Assembly (NCBI GenBank): GCA_034770075.1
Contig: CM068382.1
Coordinates: 84,226,643 to 84,290,642 of the forward strand
Reading direction: 5' to 3'
Source: Aralia elata
Taxonomy: Eukaryota; Streptophyta; Magnoliopsida; Apiales; Araliaceae
DNA length: 64,000 nt
A program made the position numbers and the translations under genes. The notes beneath the pieces were generated by a model, which was given only the letters and a program-made list of their open reading frames with translations, was not told the origin of the DNA and made no database searches. Position 1 is the first letter of the stretch; each line of letters starts with the position of its first letter. Below, piece after piece: positions 44,982-55,523 of the stretch.

Positions 44982-47054
44982 TCTCTCTCTAGTCCCTTTC
45001 TATGTATAATCTAATTTTCTAATTCCATTCCTGAATCTTATCTTTTCTACTGGTAATTTGGATTAAGAATTGATTCGAAGATTTAAGAACGAAAAACCTC
45101 GTCAAGATTTAAGAGTAATAATCTGTAAGGAACCAAATGCTTAGTTTATTTAGGGAGTAATAATGTTTTCATTTTGATTGATTTATATGATTTGTGTAAG
45201 TTTTTAAGATTTGAGTTTTGATATTCTAAGTTTTAATTTGTATATTTTGGGTTTTTGGGAGTCTGCTTTAGTTTAAGCTAGGGTTCTAATTTTTCTCAAA
45301 TGTTCGTTGGATTTGTTGAGAAGAAAGGAAGAAGCAAGAAAACCTTTTTTTTGAATGTAAGCAAGAAAATGTTAAATGACATAAAAACCCTTCATTTGCC
45401 AAGTTAATTAGCTGAGAATCCAACATGGCCTTTTGTTTTTAGTCCAAGTCATTATCTCTCTCACACACACACTATTCTAAGGACCACATTGGTCACCTAC
45501 AAAATTGTACATGGACAATTATGCAAAAAAAAATTATACAAAGATAAAATTGAAACTAGATTAAGAGCATAGAGACTAAATAGGTATTTTTGCTCCTCTA
45601 TGTTTTATCATTGCGAATACATGCACACATTAGTAAAATGTCAAATGAGCACCACAACAACACACCATGATTAAGAATACAACTATTCTTCTTATAAGAA
45701 TGAGATATTGGAGAAAATTAAAAGCCTCAACATAGTTGTTTTTTGAACTTGTAATTAAATGTAAAGCTCCAAAATATTACACAAGGTACATAGGATCAAA
45801 TCCTGTTCATTTATATTATTGTAGTAATTTAAAGACATAAAGGAAATACATCATTCACCCAATAATTTTTCAAGAGCTCTATATTAGCAATCATAATTTT
45901 AATGTTGGTGTGAATTTAAACCATAAAGGATTTTGTAGTTGATCAGATCTTCGGTTTAGGTAAATTTACTTAAAATGCCACAAAAATTTGTTAATATGCA
46001 AAACACCACACCAAATTTACAGCAAAACAACCAAAATGGTTTCTATACTCGAAAGTTGATTTTAATTTAGTCCCTTTACGTTTTTTTATCATAGTTGTCC
46101 GTATACTATTTCTTATACATGCAATTTAGTCCTAACAATTTGCAAGATTGGACATGGATATTTGGATGCCCATAGCCGTAAAATGGAGTGTCCCTACAAG
46201 TATTAATGTCATTAATTAACACTTTAATTAACAAAATTATATTAACAATAAAATTAATACAACTAACAACAATAAAAATTAACATTAATTATTCAATTGA
46301 TATAACTAAATCCACATTAACATTTAAACTGAATTATATTAAAGTTGAATTATAATTTAAAATTAAAACTAATAATACATTAAAACTAGAAAATATTAAA
46401 ATTAAAGCTAAATGTAATAAAATTAAAAATTATAAGTAAAACCTCGGTCTTTTGACCCAGCTCAAATCAGCCTAGCTTATGGGTGGCCCGACACAACCCT
46501 TAGTAACATCCAAAATTAATTTAGTCCAATAATCCAAGCCACTATTATAAGTCTATAGCACTACTCAGAAGCCATGAGTCAAACCAATTATTTTAGGAAT
46601 TTAGAAGTAAACAAAGGAAAAAAAAAAGAAAAAGAAAACACAGCTTTTAGTTATGTTCTTCCCGATCGACTTTCAGTCTCACTCTCTCCATCTCCCAATC
46701 CTCTTGCAAATCGATCAACTGCTTTTGTTCAATCTTGTACTATAACACTATTTTCATCTCTCTGTTTATATGATTGAAATTTGCATAATACATCAACCTT
46801 AAGTATACTTGTGATATTTGAATTGAAAAAACTCATTATGTTTTATCATTGATTTTTAATATTTTAATCTGTCTAAGTTGGACTATTTGTGAATGACGAT
46901 GTCATGTTATTTAATATTATTTTGTCAAGAAAATAAAAATAAATTATAAATAATATTTGAATTTAAAATAATTAGTGAGTTAGTCAAAATTAATTTTTTA
47001 TTATTGATGCCATACTAATCAATTGAAATTACTTGGTCGCTCCTCTAATCAATA
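44982..47054. other. AT-rich intergenic stretch
   Basis: Two kilobases without a supported gene. A short open stretch near 46574-46777 has no domain. Old repeat sequence is likely but no ends can be set. Confidence 0.4.
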
Positions 47055-47770
47055 TCTTATATATAATAGGCAGACATGAAATCTTAATTTTAAATAATTG
47101 TGAGCTGACTGGGGTAATCACCGAGTTAAACTCTGTGACTAAGTACATGCATGTTATTACTTATTAGATGTTATAATGCACATATCACTCCTATAAAAAG
47201 ACAACTAAGAATAGGTTGAAGTGTTATTCACTGTTATTATATGACCACTCTACTTTGTTATATCCTTTGGATTTCAGGTCAGCTTCTGCAATCAAAAGCT
47301 TTATGGCTAAACCATTATATTTTGAATCTTCTAAAGTGTTGGAATATATATTAATTTGAATTTTGTTTAGATAATTAGTTTTATTGATTTTGACAAACAA
47401 AACACTCTAATTTAGGTGTCAGTGTGCCGTCATCAGAAGGTGATAGTTTATTTCTAGCCGCTATCAAGCTCCGTCATGAACTGTCGTCTAATCACCACCA
47501 CCACCACCATAACAATATTCAACAATTGAAAGTGAAATCTCTTTTCTCAAGGGTATTCTTTATCTCTTTCTATATTTGTAGTCTCATGTTTAGATTTATA
47601 TCCGATTTATATGTAGTTACCATTTCTATATGCTATAAACGATATTTTCAAATGAATAATTTCTACGTCGTTTATTTTATTTAATCGTATAAATATTTTG
47701 ATCAAATATTATTATTTTTAATATAAATAATTGTTAATAAACAAAACTCGTACCTCACACGGGATATTAC
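47055..47770 (+). mobile_element. Helitron-like repeat, third family member, with an exon-like insert
   Basis: Starts TCTTATATATAATAGGCAGA..CATGAAATC, like the repeats at 8.2-10.1 kb, and ends near AAACTCGTACCTCACACGGG, the same type of 3' hairpin end. The interior differs and contains a gene-like fragment (47415-47552). The exact 3' end is not clear. Confidence 0.35.
47415..47552 (+). pseudogene. Exon-like fragment, possibly captured by a Helitron
   Basis: After a TTTAG acceptor-like site it reads VPSSEGDSLFLAAIKLRHEL, then a run of six His codons (CAC-rich), then IQQLKVKSLFS, and ends at an AGG-GTATTC donor-like site. Base composition is richer in GC than its surroundings. It looks like one internal exon, but I do not recognise the source gene. 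Confidence 0.3.
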
Positions 47771-47827
47771 ACCAGTTAAAGTAAGACATAACCTGAATAG
47801 TTGTTAGCGTTCTTACTTTACACCAAT

Positions 47828-48273
47828 TGATGCAGCGTGCGTGGCGAACAAGAGTTGCAAATCAAAAACTCGTTGATTCTAAACAAGAATACCGAGAAAT
47901 TGCATAGAAAAGAAACTTTATTTCATCAAAAACTGTTCAGCCATAAGTGACTTTACAAACTATATATAACGAAACCCTACATGCAGCAAAACTTATTAAA
48001 ATTACGAAAATATCCCTAACTTATTAGAAAAGTACAAAATACTACTGACAAATGAAAAAAATGCCGTTTTGACCATCAAAACGATGGAATTTACTTAAAA
48101 TCGCGTCGGGCGCAAGATTTGCGTTTTGCCCAGAAGGCCGTTTCCACCTAAAAAATTGTATTGTTTTTTTGTCAAAAACGGACATAGTTGACTTTCTCGG
48201 TCAAACCTGGCCTTTTTGGGCCTTAGGGTGCACTCTTCAGGCCCAGAAATCCCACTCCTGTTGCATTGCATCA
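47828..48273 (-). repeat. 3' LTR of Ty3/gypsy element 2
   Basis: 446 bp, starting TGATGCAGCG and ending TTGCATTGCATCA, with ends TGATGCA/TGCATCA. It aligns end to end with 52569-53013; the visible differences are mostly transitions. Confidence 0.92.
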
Positions 48274-49361
48274 TTTTCCCCAGGGTGGAGAAGATTCATC
48301 CTCGAATCAGAAACCCACTCATCACCAGAGGAACTGTCACCCGAGTAAGGTATAAGATGCCGAACATTAAAAACATCAGACGTGTGAACATGGCTAGGAA
48401 GTTATAAGTGGTAAGCATTCGGATTAATCTTCTCAATGATCTCCATCAGACCAATTTTGCGCGGAGCAAGTTTATTGTATTCATGGGCAGGATAACGGTC
48501 CTTAGTTAAAACATCCCATACATAATCCCCGACATTGAAATCAACAGGTCTACGCTTCTGGTCCGCCTGTAACTTATACTTATTAGTAGAAGCAAGCAAC
48601 TAAGAATGAGTTTGAGCGTGCATGTGCTGGAGCTGAGTGATAAAATCCTCTGCAGTCGCATGAGGACGCACTTTACTTGGCAGAGTGAGCAGATCAAGAG
48701 GGCCACGAGGGACCAATCCACATACAACCTGAAAAGGGCTAAAACGAGTGCTACGATTGACCGCATGGTTGTGAGCAAATTCAGCTTGGCATAACTTCGA
48801 ATCCCAGGATTTCACATTGTCACCAACCAAACTACATAACAAATTACCGAGGGAACGGTTCACCACTTCTGTCTGCCCATCAGTCTGTGGATGATAAACA
48901 CTACTGAAATTGAGTGTAGTATTAACCAAGCGCCAAAGACTTCGCCAGAAATGACTAAGAAACCGAGTATCACGATCAGACACAATAGAGGTTGGCAAGC
49001 CATGCAGATGATAAATCTCCCAAAAATATAACTGAGCAACAAGAACAACGTTGGTGGTACGCTTGCAAGGGATGAAGTGAGTCATTTTAGAAAATCGATC
49101 GACCACAACAAAGATCGAATCATTGCCACCTTGTGTGCGCGGAAGACTAAGCACAAAGTCCATATTAACGTCTGTCCAAGGTTGAGTCGGAATGGGAAGA
49201 GGTATATATAAGGCAACATTAGTGGAAGTACCTTTTGCCAACTGACAAACACGACAACGATTAACAAATCTGCCCACTTCCCTACGTATAGTCGGCCAAA
49301 AGTAAGAACTAGAGACCAGATGCAAAGTTCGATCACGGCCAACATGTCCTTCATTGTGCAA
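48274..49361 (-). pseudogene. Integrase of Ty3/gypsy element 2 (mostly intact)
   Basis: Segment 49361-48600 has an HHCC zinc motif (HNEGH...CRVC) and all three acidic core positions in context: MDFVLSLP, SIVSDRDTRF and HPQTDGQTEVVNRS (the DD35E triad). A stop splits off the C-terminal part (48599-48402, GDYVWDVLTKDRYPA), and a further broken stretch extends to the purine tract at the LTR. Integrase joins retroelement cDNA to host DNA. The catalytic core itself looks intact; the protein is interrupted. Confidence 0.8.
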
Positions 49362-49652
49362 TTATTGGATGATTTTTAAACGTAAGCTGCTCATGGGAAT
49401 ACAAAGTTGGAGGCCACAGAAAAGAAACCCATCTTGCAACATAAAATCTGTCCTCGCACCCTGCTATAGCTGCAATAAAATTAGGGCAAAAAAATGATCT
49501 GTCACATATAAATCCAAAAAAGAATTAAAACCAGGAACAATAATCCGCATCTCAGTAAGAAAGCTATGACGCCGACTCAGAGCATCAGCCACACGATTTA
49601 AGGTTCCAGCCTTATGTTTGATCACAAAAGTAAATTGCTGCAAGTATGATTG

Positions 49653-50642
49653 CTATGAGGCATGACAAGCGGAAGTCTTGTCCTGACTAGCAAGGAGTTT
49701 GAGGGCGTCATGGTCAGTAAGAAGGATAAATTCCCGCTGAAAGAGGTAATGGCGCCAGTGCTTCACGGCCTGAACGAGCGCGTAAAACTCAACATTGTAT
49801 GAGCTGAAATAGAGCCTAGCCCCAGAAAGTTTCTCACTGAAGTAGGCGACAGCGCAACCAACTTGGTTGAGGACCGCACTAATACCCGTTTTGGAAGCAT
49901 CACAATGAAGCTCAAACGGCTGACTAAAATCAGGAAGGACAAGAATTGGTGATGTAGTCAGTTTCAGTTTGATATTTTGAAATGCGACCGTGGCGTCGGC
50001 AGTCCAAAGGAACTTAGTACCTTTCATGCAATCAGTAAGAGGCGCCATTATGCTGCTGAAGTGAGGGATGAATCAACGGTAGAATGAGGCAAGACCATGA
50101 AAACTTTGCACGTCTGTAATAGTTTTAGGCTGGGGCCACTGTTGAATAGCCTCAACTTTGACATTGTCCACCGCCAGACCATCCTTAGACACAATATAGC
50201 CCAAAAACTGAACTATGTCTGTCATAAAAGCACACTTACTAGAAGCTACATAGAATTTATCCCTGCGAAGAACCATCAAAACCTCCCGCAAGTGTTGAAG
50301 ATGCACTTCGGGGTTAACACTATAAATAAAGATATCGTTAAAATAAACCACAACAAATTTACCGATGAAAGGGCGTAGTGCTTGATTCATAACGCGCATA
50401 AACGTGCTAGGGGCATTGGAAAGACCAAAAGGCATCACTAGCCACTTGTACAAACCTTCACGGGTTTTGAACGTTGTCTTCCATTCATCACCAGACCTGA
50501 TTTGAATTTGATGGTAGCCACTCTTCAAATCCAATTTGCTAAACACCGTTGCCCCACCCCAATTGATCAAACAAGTCATCCAAACGGGGCATAGGAAATC
50601 GATAGCGAACGGTAATTTTGTTGATTGCCCTACTATCCACAC
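49653..50642 (-). pseudogene. RT and RNase H of Ty3/gypsy element 2
   Basis: RT motifs in 50642-50073 include FSKLDLKSGYHQIQIR, KTTFKTREGLYKWLVMPFGL and the active-site box, which reads VVYFNDIFIYS: the first Asp of YxDD is Asn (codon AAC at 50339-50337). RNase H motifs follow in 50048-49653 (FELHCDASKTG, VEFYALVQAV, LTDHDALKLL). Stops and a frameshift lie between the segments. The lost Asp alone should abolish polymerisation. Confidence 0.8.
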
Positions 50643-51438
50643 ACATACGCCAAGTGCTATCTTTTTTTGGGGTTAGGAGGGCAGGCACAACACATGGACT
50701 AAGGCTCTCGCGTATGTGGCCTTTGGCTAGTAACTCCTCAACCTGGCAGCGCAATGCCTCATGTTCCTTGGGACTCATCCTGTAATACGGTTTGTTGGGC
50801 AAAACACCCCCTGGAACTAAATCAATCTGATGTTGGATATCACGGAGTGGAGGTAGTTCAGCGGGAAGCGTGACTGGAAAGAGATCACTAAATTCTGCCA
50901 GTAACAGTTGCACTGCAGCTGGGACAGGAGGAACTGTGGTGGCCGGCTTGGTAAAAAACATATAAACAATCCCTGATTCTGCCATGACATGCTCAAATTG
51001 AGGTCTGGACAAAAGAGTGGTACTAGTCGCAGTGGGTGAGTCAACTTTATTTCTACCGGGTAGTAAAACAATCTTCTTCCCACGAAACATGAACGAATAT
51101 GTGTTTGCACGGCCGTCATGAATGGCCTCACGATCAAATTGCCAAGGACGCCCCAGTAAAATATGGCAGGCATCCATGGGTACCACGTCACAGTAAATCT
51201 CATCAACATAGGTTGGTCCAATGGAAAAAGAAACCAAGATACGACGGGAAACAGTGACATCCGTACCTGTTTTAAGCCAAGTTAGCTTATATGGTTTAGG
51301 GTGTTGCTCAACCTTCAGACCCAATTGCTCCACTGCCAACTCAGATAACACGTTCTCGCAACTACCAGAATCAATGATAAAGCGACAAACTTTCCCTCCA
51401 ATCGTGCGGTGGACTGAAAAATAGCAGTGCGACGCCAA
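50539..51438 (-). pseudogene. Protease to RT-start segment of Ty3/gypsy element 2
   Basis: Begins inside the retropepsin domain: CRFIIDSGSCENVLSELAVE keeps the catalytic D-S-G. It continues through CHILLGRPW to the RT N-terminus (WRMCVDSRAINKITVRYRFP). One frameshift near 50560 separates it from the next RT segment. The wild-type-looking D-S-G contrasts with D-S-S in the related element at 63.5 kb. Confidence 0.75.
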
Positions 51439-51551
51439 TCATCATTTGGAGGACGTGGTCTTAAAAAGGTTCGGCACAACATTAAAATCGGACCTATATC
51501 ACCCTCCACAAACTTTTCCTCCACAACCACGTCATTGTCAGTATCAAAAAT

Positions 51552-52530
51552 TTACCCCGTAGGGATATCCAGATCATCAGCAAACAATTCCCTAACATTA
51601 GGAATTGCCTGACGATAATCTGCTTGCCGATGGCCTGTTTCACCACACTTAAAAACAACGCAGTCCGCTACCAAAACGACCCTGTGGAGACCCGCCACTA
51701 GCACGACTTGGTGGAAGAACAAGTGGTTGGCGTGCAGGTCCTGATGGTGGTTGAGTAGAGGAACTACCAACTGATTTAAATCCCCCGTTTGTGCATCGGG
51801 CCAACTGTTCCTCGGCCTGTAGCGCCCGCTAGTGTGCTTCAAAAACTGTCAATGGGTCAAACAAATTAAGCACGTCTTATAACTGGAGCCGCAACCCCCC
51901 AATATACCTGGAAACCAATTGTGATGGTGATTTAACAATCTCCGTTCGGGCAAACAACTGGTAGAATTCTACAGTATAGTCATTAACTGATCGAGGCCCC
52001 TGACGTAGCTGTTGAAAGCGTTGATATAGTTTACGTTCATAGTTGTACGGGAAGAACGCTTCCCTCATATGCTTCTTAAACTTCTCCCAGGAGACGATTT
52101 TCGTTTTGCCAGTTCGGGCCCTAGTGGCCTTGGTCTACTGCCACCATGCTTGTGCCCTGCCACGCAGTCGCATAGTGATTAAAGAAACACGACGAGGATC
52201 TGGAACCTCCTTAAAGTCGAGGACTTCTGCGACTGTATGCAGCCAATCCAGAAATTCATCAGCCTGGAGACTACCATGGAATTCTGGAATTTCAACTTTG
52301 AACCCGTTCTCCCATCGCCGATCTGTTTGCTTAAGTTGGTCACGTGGAGCGGCAAAAGGGTTTTCCCCATGATCAAAATCATCATCCTCCGAAGCGATTT
52401 CATAGTGTGGCGGTGGCTGTTGAAGTGCAGCCAACTGGTGTGTTAATTGGTCTACCTGTTGGCGTAACTGTGCAATCTCATCTCTCCGAAGCACATCTTC
52501 CATCTGGGCATCATTGACACGTCTCCTTGG
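51552..52530 (-). pseudogene. Gag of Ty3/gypsy element 2
   Basis: Reads leftward from MPPRRRVNDAQMEDVLRRDE (start near 52536) through a coiled-coil stretch, the capsid-like region (EIPEFHGSLQADEFLDWL) and the retroelement phrase FKKHMREAFFPYNYE to a zinc knuckle near 51620. A TAG stop at 52137-52135 interrupts it where the related element has CAG. The knuckle has Tyr for the last Cys (CFKCGETGHRQADY). Both changes fit C-to-T/G-to-A decay. Confidence 0.8.
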
Positions 52531-52557
52531 TGGCATGGTGTAGGATCGTATTGAATC

Positions 52558-52567
52558 TGATACCAAT
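52558..52567 (-). other. Primer-binding site of Ty3/gypsy element 2
   Basis: Minus strand TTGGTATCAGA just inside the 5' LTR, complementary to the 3' end of initiator tRNA-Met. Confidence 0.8.
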
Positions 52568-52568
52568 C

Positions 52569-53013
52569 TGATGCAGCGTGCGTGGCGAACAAGAGTTGTA
52601 AATGAAAAACTCATTGATTCTAAACAAGAATACCGAGAAATTGCATAGAAAAGAAACTTTATTTCATCAAAAACTGTTCAGCCATAAGTGGCTTTACAAA
52701 CTATATATAATGAAACCCTACATGCAGCAAAACTTATTAAAATTACGAAAATATCCCTAACTTATTAGAAAAGTGCAAAATACTACTGAAAAAATAAAGA
52801 AAATGCCGTTTTGACCATCAAAATGATGGAATTTGCTTAAAATCGCGTTGGGCGCAAGACTTACGTTTTGCTCAGAACGTCGTTTCCACCCAAAAAATTG
52901 TATTTGTTTTGTCAAAAATGGACATAGTTGACTTTCTCGGTTAAACTTGGCCTTTTTGGGCCTTAGGGTGCTTTCTTCGGGCCCAGAAATCCCACTTCTG
53001 TTGCATTGCATCA
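52569..53013 (-). repeat. 5' LTR of Ty3/gypsy element 2
   Basis: 445 bp with TGATGCA/TGCATCA ends, paired with 47828-48273. Confidence 0.92.
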
Positions 53014-53357
53014 TAAAAACTGTTCAGCCATAAGTGGCTGTACAAACTATATATAACGAAGCCCTACATGCAGTAAAACTTATTAAAATTACGAAAATAT
53101 CCCTAACTTATTAGAAAAGTGCAAAACACTACTGAAAAATGAAGAAAATGCCGTTTTGACCATCAAAACGATGAAATTTGCTTAAAATCGCGTCGGGTGC
53201 AAGATTTGCGTTTTACTCAGAAGGCCGTTTCCACCCAAAAAATTGTATTTTTTTGTCAAAAACGAACATAGTTGACTTTCCTGGTCAAACCTGGCCTTTT
53301 TGGGCCTTAGGGTGCTCTTTTCGGGCCCAGAAATCCCATTCCTGTTGCATTGCATCA
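53014..53357 (-). repeat. Extra partial LTR copy joined to the 5' LTR
   Basis: It repeats the part of the LTR from AAAACTGTTCAGCC to the terminal TGCATCA. The first about 100 bases of the LTR are missing. In the full LTR the same start is preceded by CATCA, and the full LTR also ends in CATCA, so the junction shares a 5-base microhomology. The CCAAT duplication follows it, so it was inside the inserted unit or arose from it. Confidence 0.85.
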
Positions 53358-53362
53358 CCAAT

Positions 53363-55265
53363 TGTTTACGTACTTCATATTGTTTGACGACATAATTTGT
53401 GAAATATAATCAGTCATATGGATCATAACAAATACGCTTGCGGTGAACTTTTTTCTCATATATATTAATAATTTAATAAATTGAATGACAACGTGGAGTA
53501 GTTAGGTTTAGATGCTATTACATCCTATTATACAATTAAACTCGTGATTAAATCTGCAATTTATTTGTATTTTAGAATTCAAAGTTCAATGTTTTAATTT
53601 TAAGACAGAGCCTTAATGTTCCTAATTTTTTTTAATAAAATCTGTTGGTCACCAACGCATATTAATTGATCGGAGTGACTGTATTTTGGATAATTTTACT
53701 TTTAAATATCTTTAAAATTAAGAACAAAAAATTATACAGATAATTAGTGTGACGAAAAAAAAAAGATAAAAAATTGGAGCTAGTATAAACGATATATTCT
53801 TTAATCTAAAGCTAAAGCTAAACATAAATTTAAATATTATCAAAATTTAAACATTTCAAAATTCAAATACATGTACATATTAGGGGAAAAAAATTTATTA
53901 AGTAGTTCATTACGAATAACAACATATTAATTGAATTAAGTATTGGACAAAGTTGTCAACTCCAGTTACAAGCATAACAGTGTATGGATTGGAAGAATAA
54001 AATTGGTGAAGGAATGAAATAGAGAAGGGAATGGAATGGTGAGCGGAATGATTCACTCTATTTCAGGTTGGAATGATTCATTCGATAAATTCCTTCAAGG
54101 AATAAAATTTACAAATTTGATAGAAATGAGAATGGCCAAACACAATTTTTTTTATTCTATAAAAATGAGTCATTCTATTCTTACTTTAATTTTTACAATT
54201 CAAACGTAGATAAGTGATGCAAAATATATAGTCATCATTTTGTTGCTAGCAAATCTTGTATGAACGTACAGATTAAAAGGTGGCTCCTCAAGTAGCCAAA
54301 TATTAGCGAATTGAACATGCACAATAATTGTTTGTTCTACAATAATTGTTTTTATATATATTCATTTTAGGATAATGCTTAAACTTAAAAAAATTACTAA
54401 ACTCAGTCAATTGAATCCACTCCTGAATTTTTGGCATATTACACTATTCAAGGTAATATTTCATTTTCAATGCAAGTCCTAAGCTTGAGCATTGTACTAT
54501 TTGAGCTATCCGTCCGTGCATTAATGTCACAACATTCTCTTCTACTTCCATCCTGAAAAATTAAGGATATATGTAATGGTGATGAAGGAATCTTGAATAG
54601 GTAAACAGAAATTCCTTCCACAATTACTATAAAATAAAATAAAAGAGCTAATCAAGAAAAGAATTTTGACATACCAATAAGAAATTAAAAAAAAAAAGTT
54701 TTCATTAAGGGATTATTAGGCTTAATTATCAAGCCTGTTTTCATATAGAAGTTCTTGATATTCAAGGGCTCTAGTTAGCCCTTCCCATAGGTCTAAAGCA
54801 AGTATGAGCTCTAAATGAAAGCGTCAATAATATTATAATGCTAGCTATCCACCTATATCAATTTACACCAAATTACATTTGTAACTGATGTGAAACTATT
54901 CCTTACCATTTAGTATGGATTTCACATCATATAGCTTTGGTTTAAAGATTTAAAGTCAAGCTAGAGATTAGTTGTGCATAGATGCCTTAAATTCTTAATT
55001 ATCGATTTAGATTATATTTGGAGAATTTCTTAATAACCCATATATAATCGTCTTTGTAGGATTTGGAGAATTTTCCTATTCCTTATCATGATATTTCCTA
55101 TTTCTTATAATTAAATGCGTTTTTATTGTTTAAACAAGTAGCTCAGACATGTTTGCTCTCGTTATTTGTTTAGAATAATTCTGTAAATTATAATAACACA
55201 TATATAATTTAGATAGAAGTGACACATGTAATCGCAAGTAAATATTCTAAGGATCTGGCTATTTT
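53363..55265. other. AT-rich intergenic stretch
   Basis: No supported gene. A possible short repeat around 53990-54160 (GGAATGATTCA words) has no clear ends. Confidence 0.4.
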
Positions 55266-55446
55266 GAAATTGTCCCACCACATACTATTATGAAGTTCTA
55301 TAATTTTTTGTTACATTAGCTATAGTAAAAAAATTACATTTTAACTCTTCCGTTCTGTTTGTGGGCTAGCACAAATACAATATTTTTTGTAATCAATACA
55401 ACAAAAAATTATAAAACTTTACCGTGGTATATGGTGTGACAATTTC
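55266..55446. mobile_element. Fold-back MITE-like palindrome
   Basis: Arms of about 47 bp: GAAATTGTCCCACCACATA on the left and its near complement ending GTGTGACAATTTC on the right, with AT-rich TATAATTTTTTGTT inside both. 181 bp. It sits about 80 bases beyond the glycosyltransferase stop codon. No target duplication is clear. Confidence 0.6.
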
Positions 55447-55523
55447 ATCATAACCGGATCCATAAAATAAAATTCTAGATTGCTAAATATTGTTAAGTAT
55501 AAAGCAGAAATAAGTGAATTGAA

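Larger units (their letters stand above)
47828..53357 (-). mobile_element. Ty3/gypsy LTR retrotransposon 2, full length with two LTRs
   Basis: Left LTR 47828-48273 (3' LTR), right LTR 52569-53013 (5' LTR), plus a partial LTR copy 53014-53357 at the right edge. CCAAT occurs on both sides (47823-47827 and 53358-53362), a 5-bp target duplication enclosing all three. Inside, leftward: primer-binding site, gag, protease, RT, RNase H and integrase. A purine-rich GGGGAAAA precedes the 3' LTR. Most coding motifs can still be read, so it is younger than element 1, but several key positions and frames are lost. Same family as the element at 62.0 kb. Confidence 0.93.

Noticed and set aside
45129..45139. 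CTGTAAGGAAC, resembling the LTR start of Ty3/gypsy element 1
   Set aside because: The match ends after 10 bases, so it is not a second LTR.
48216..48794. Plus-strand open frames over the integrase end of element 2
   Set aside because: Shadows of the minus-strand integrase.
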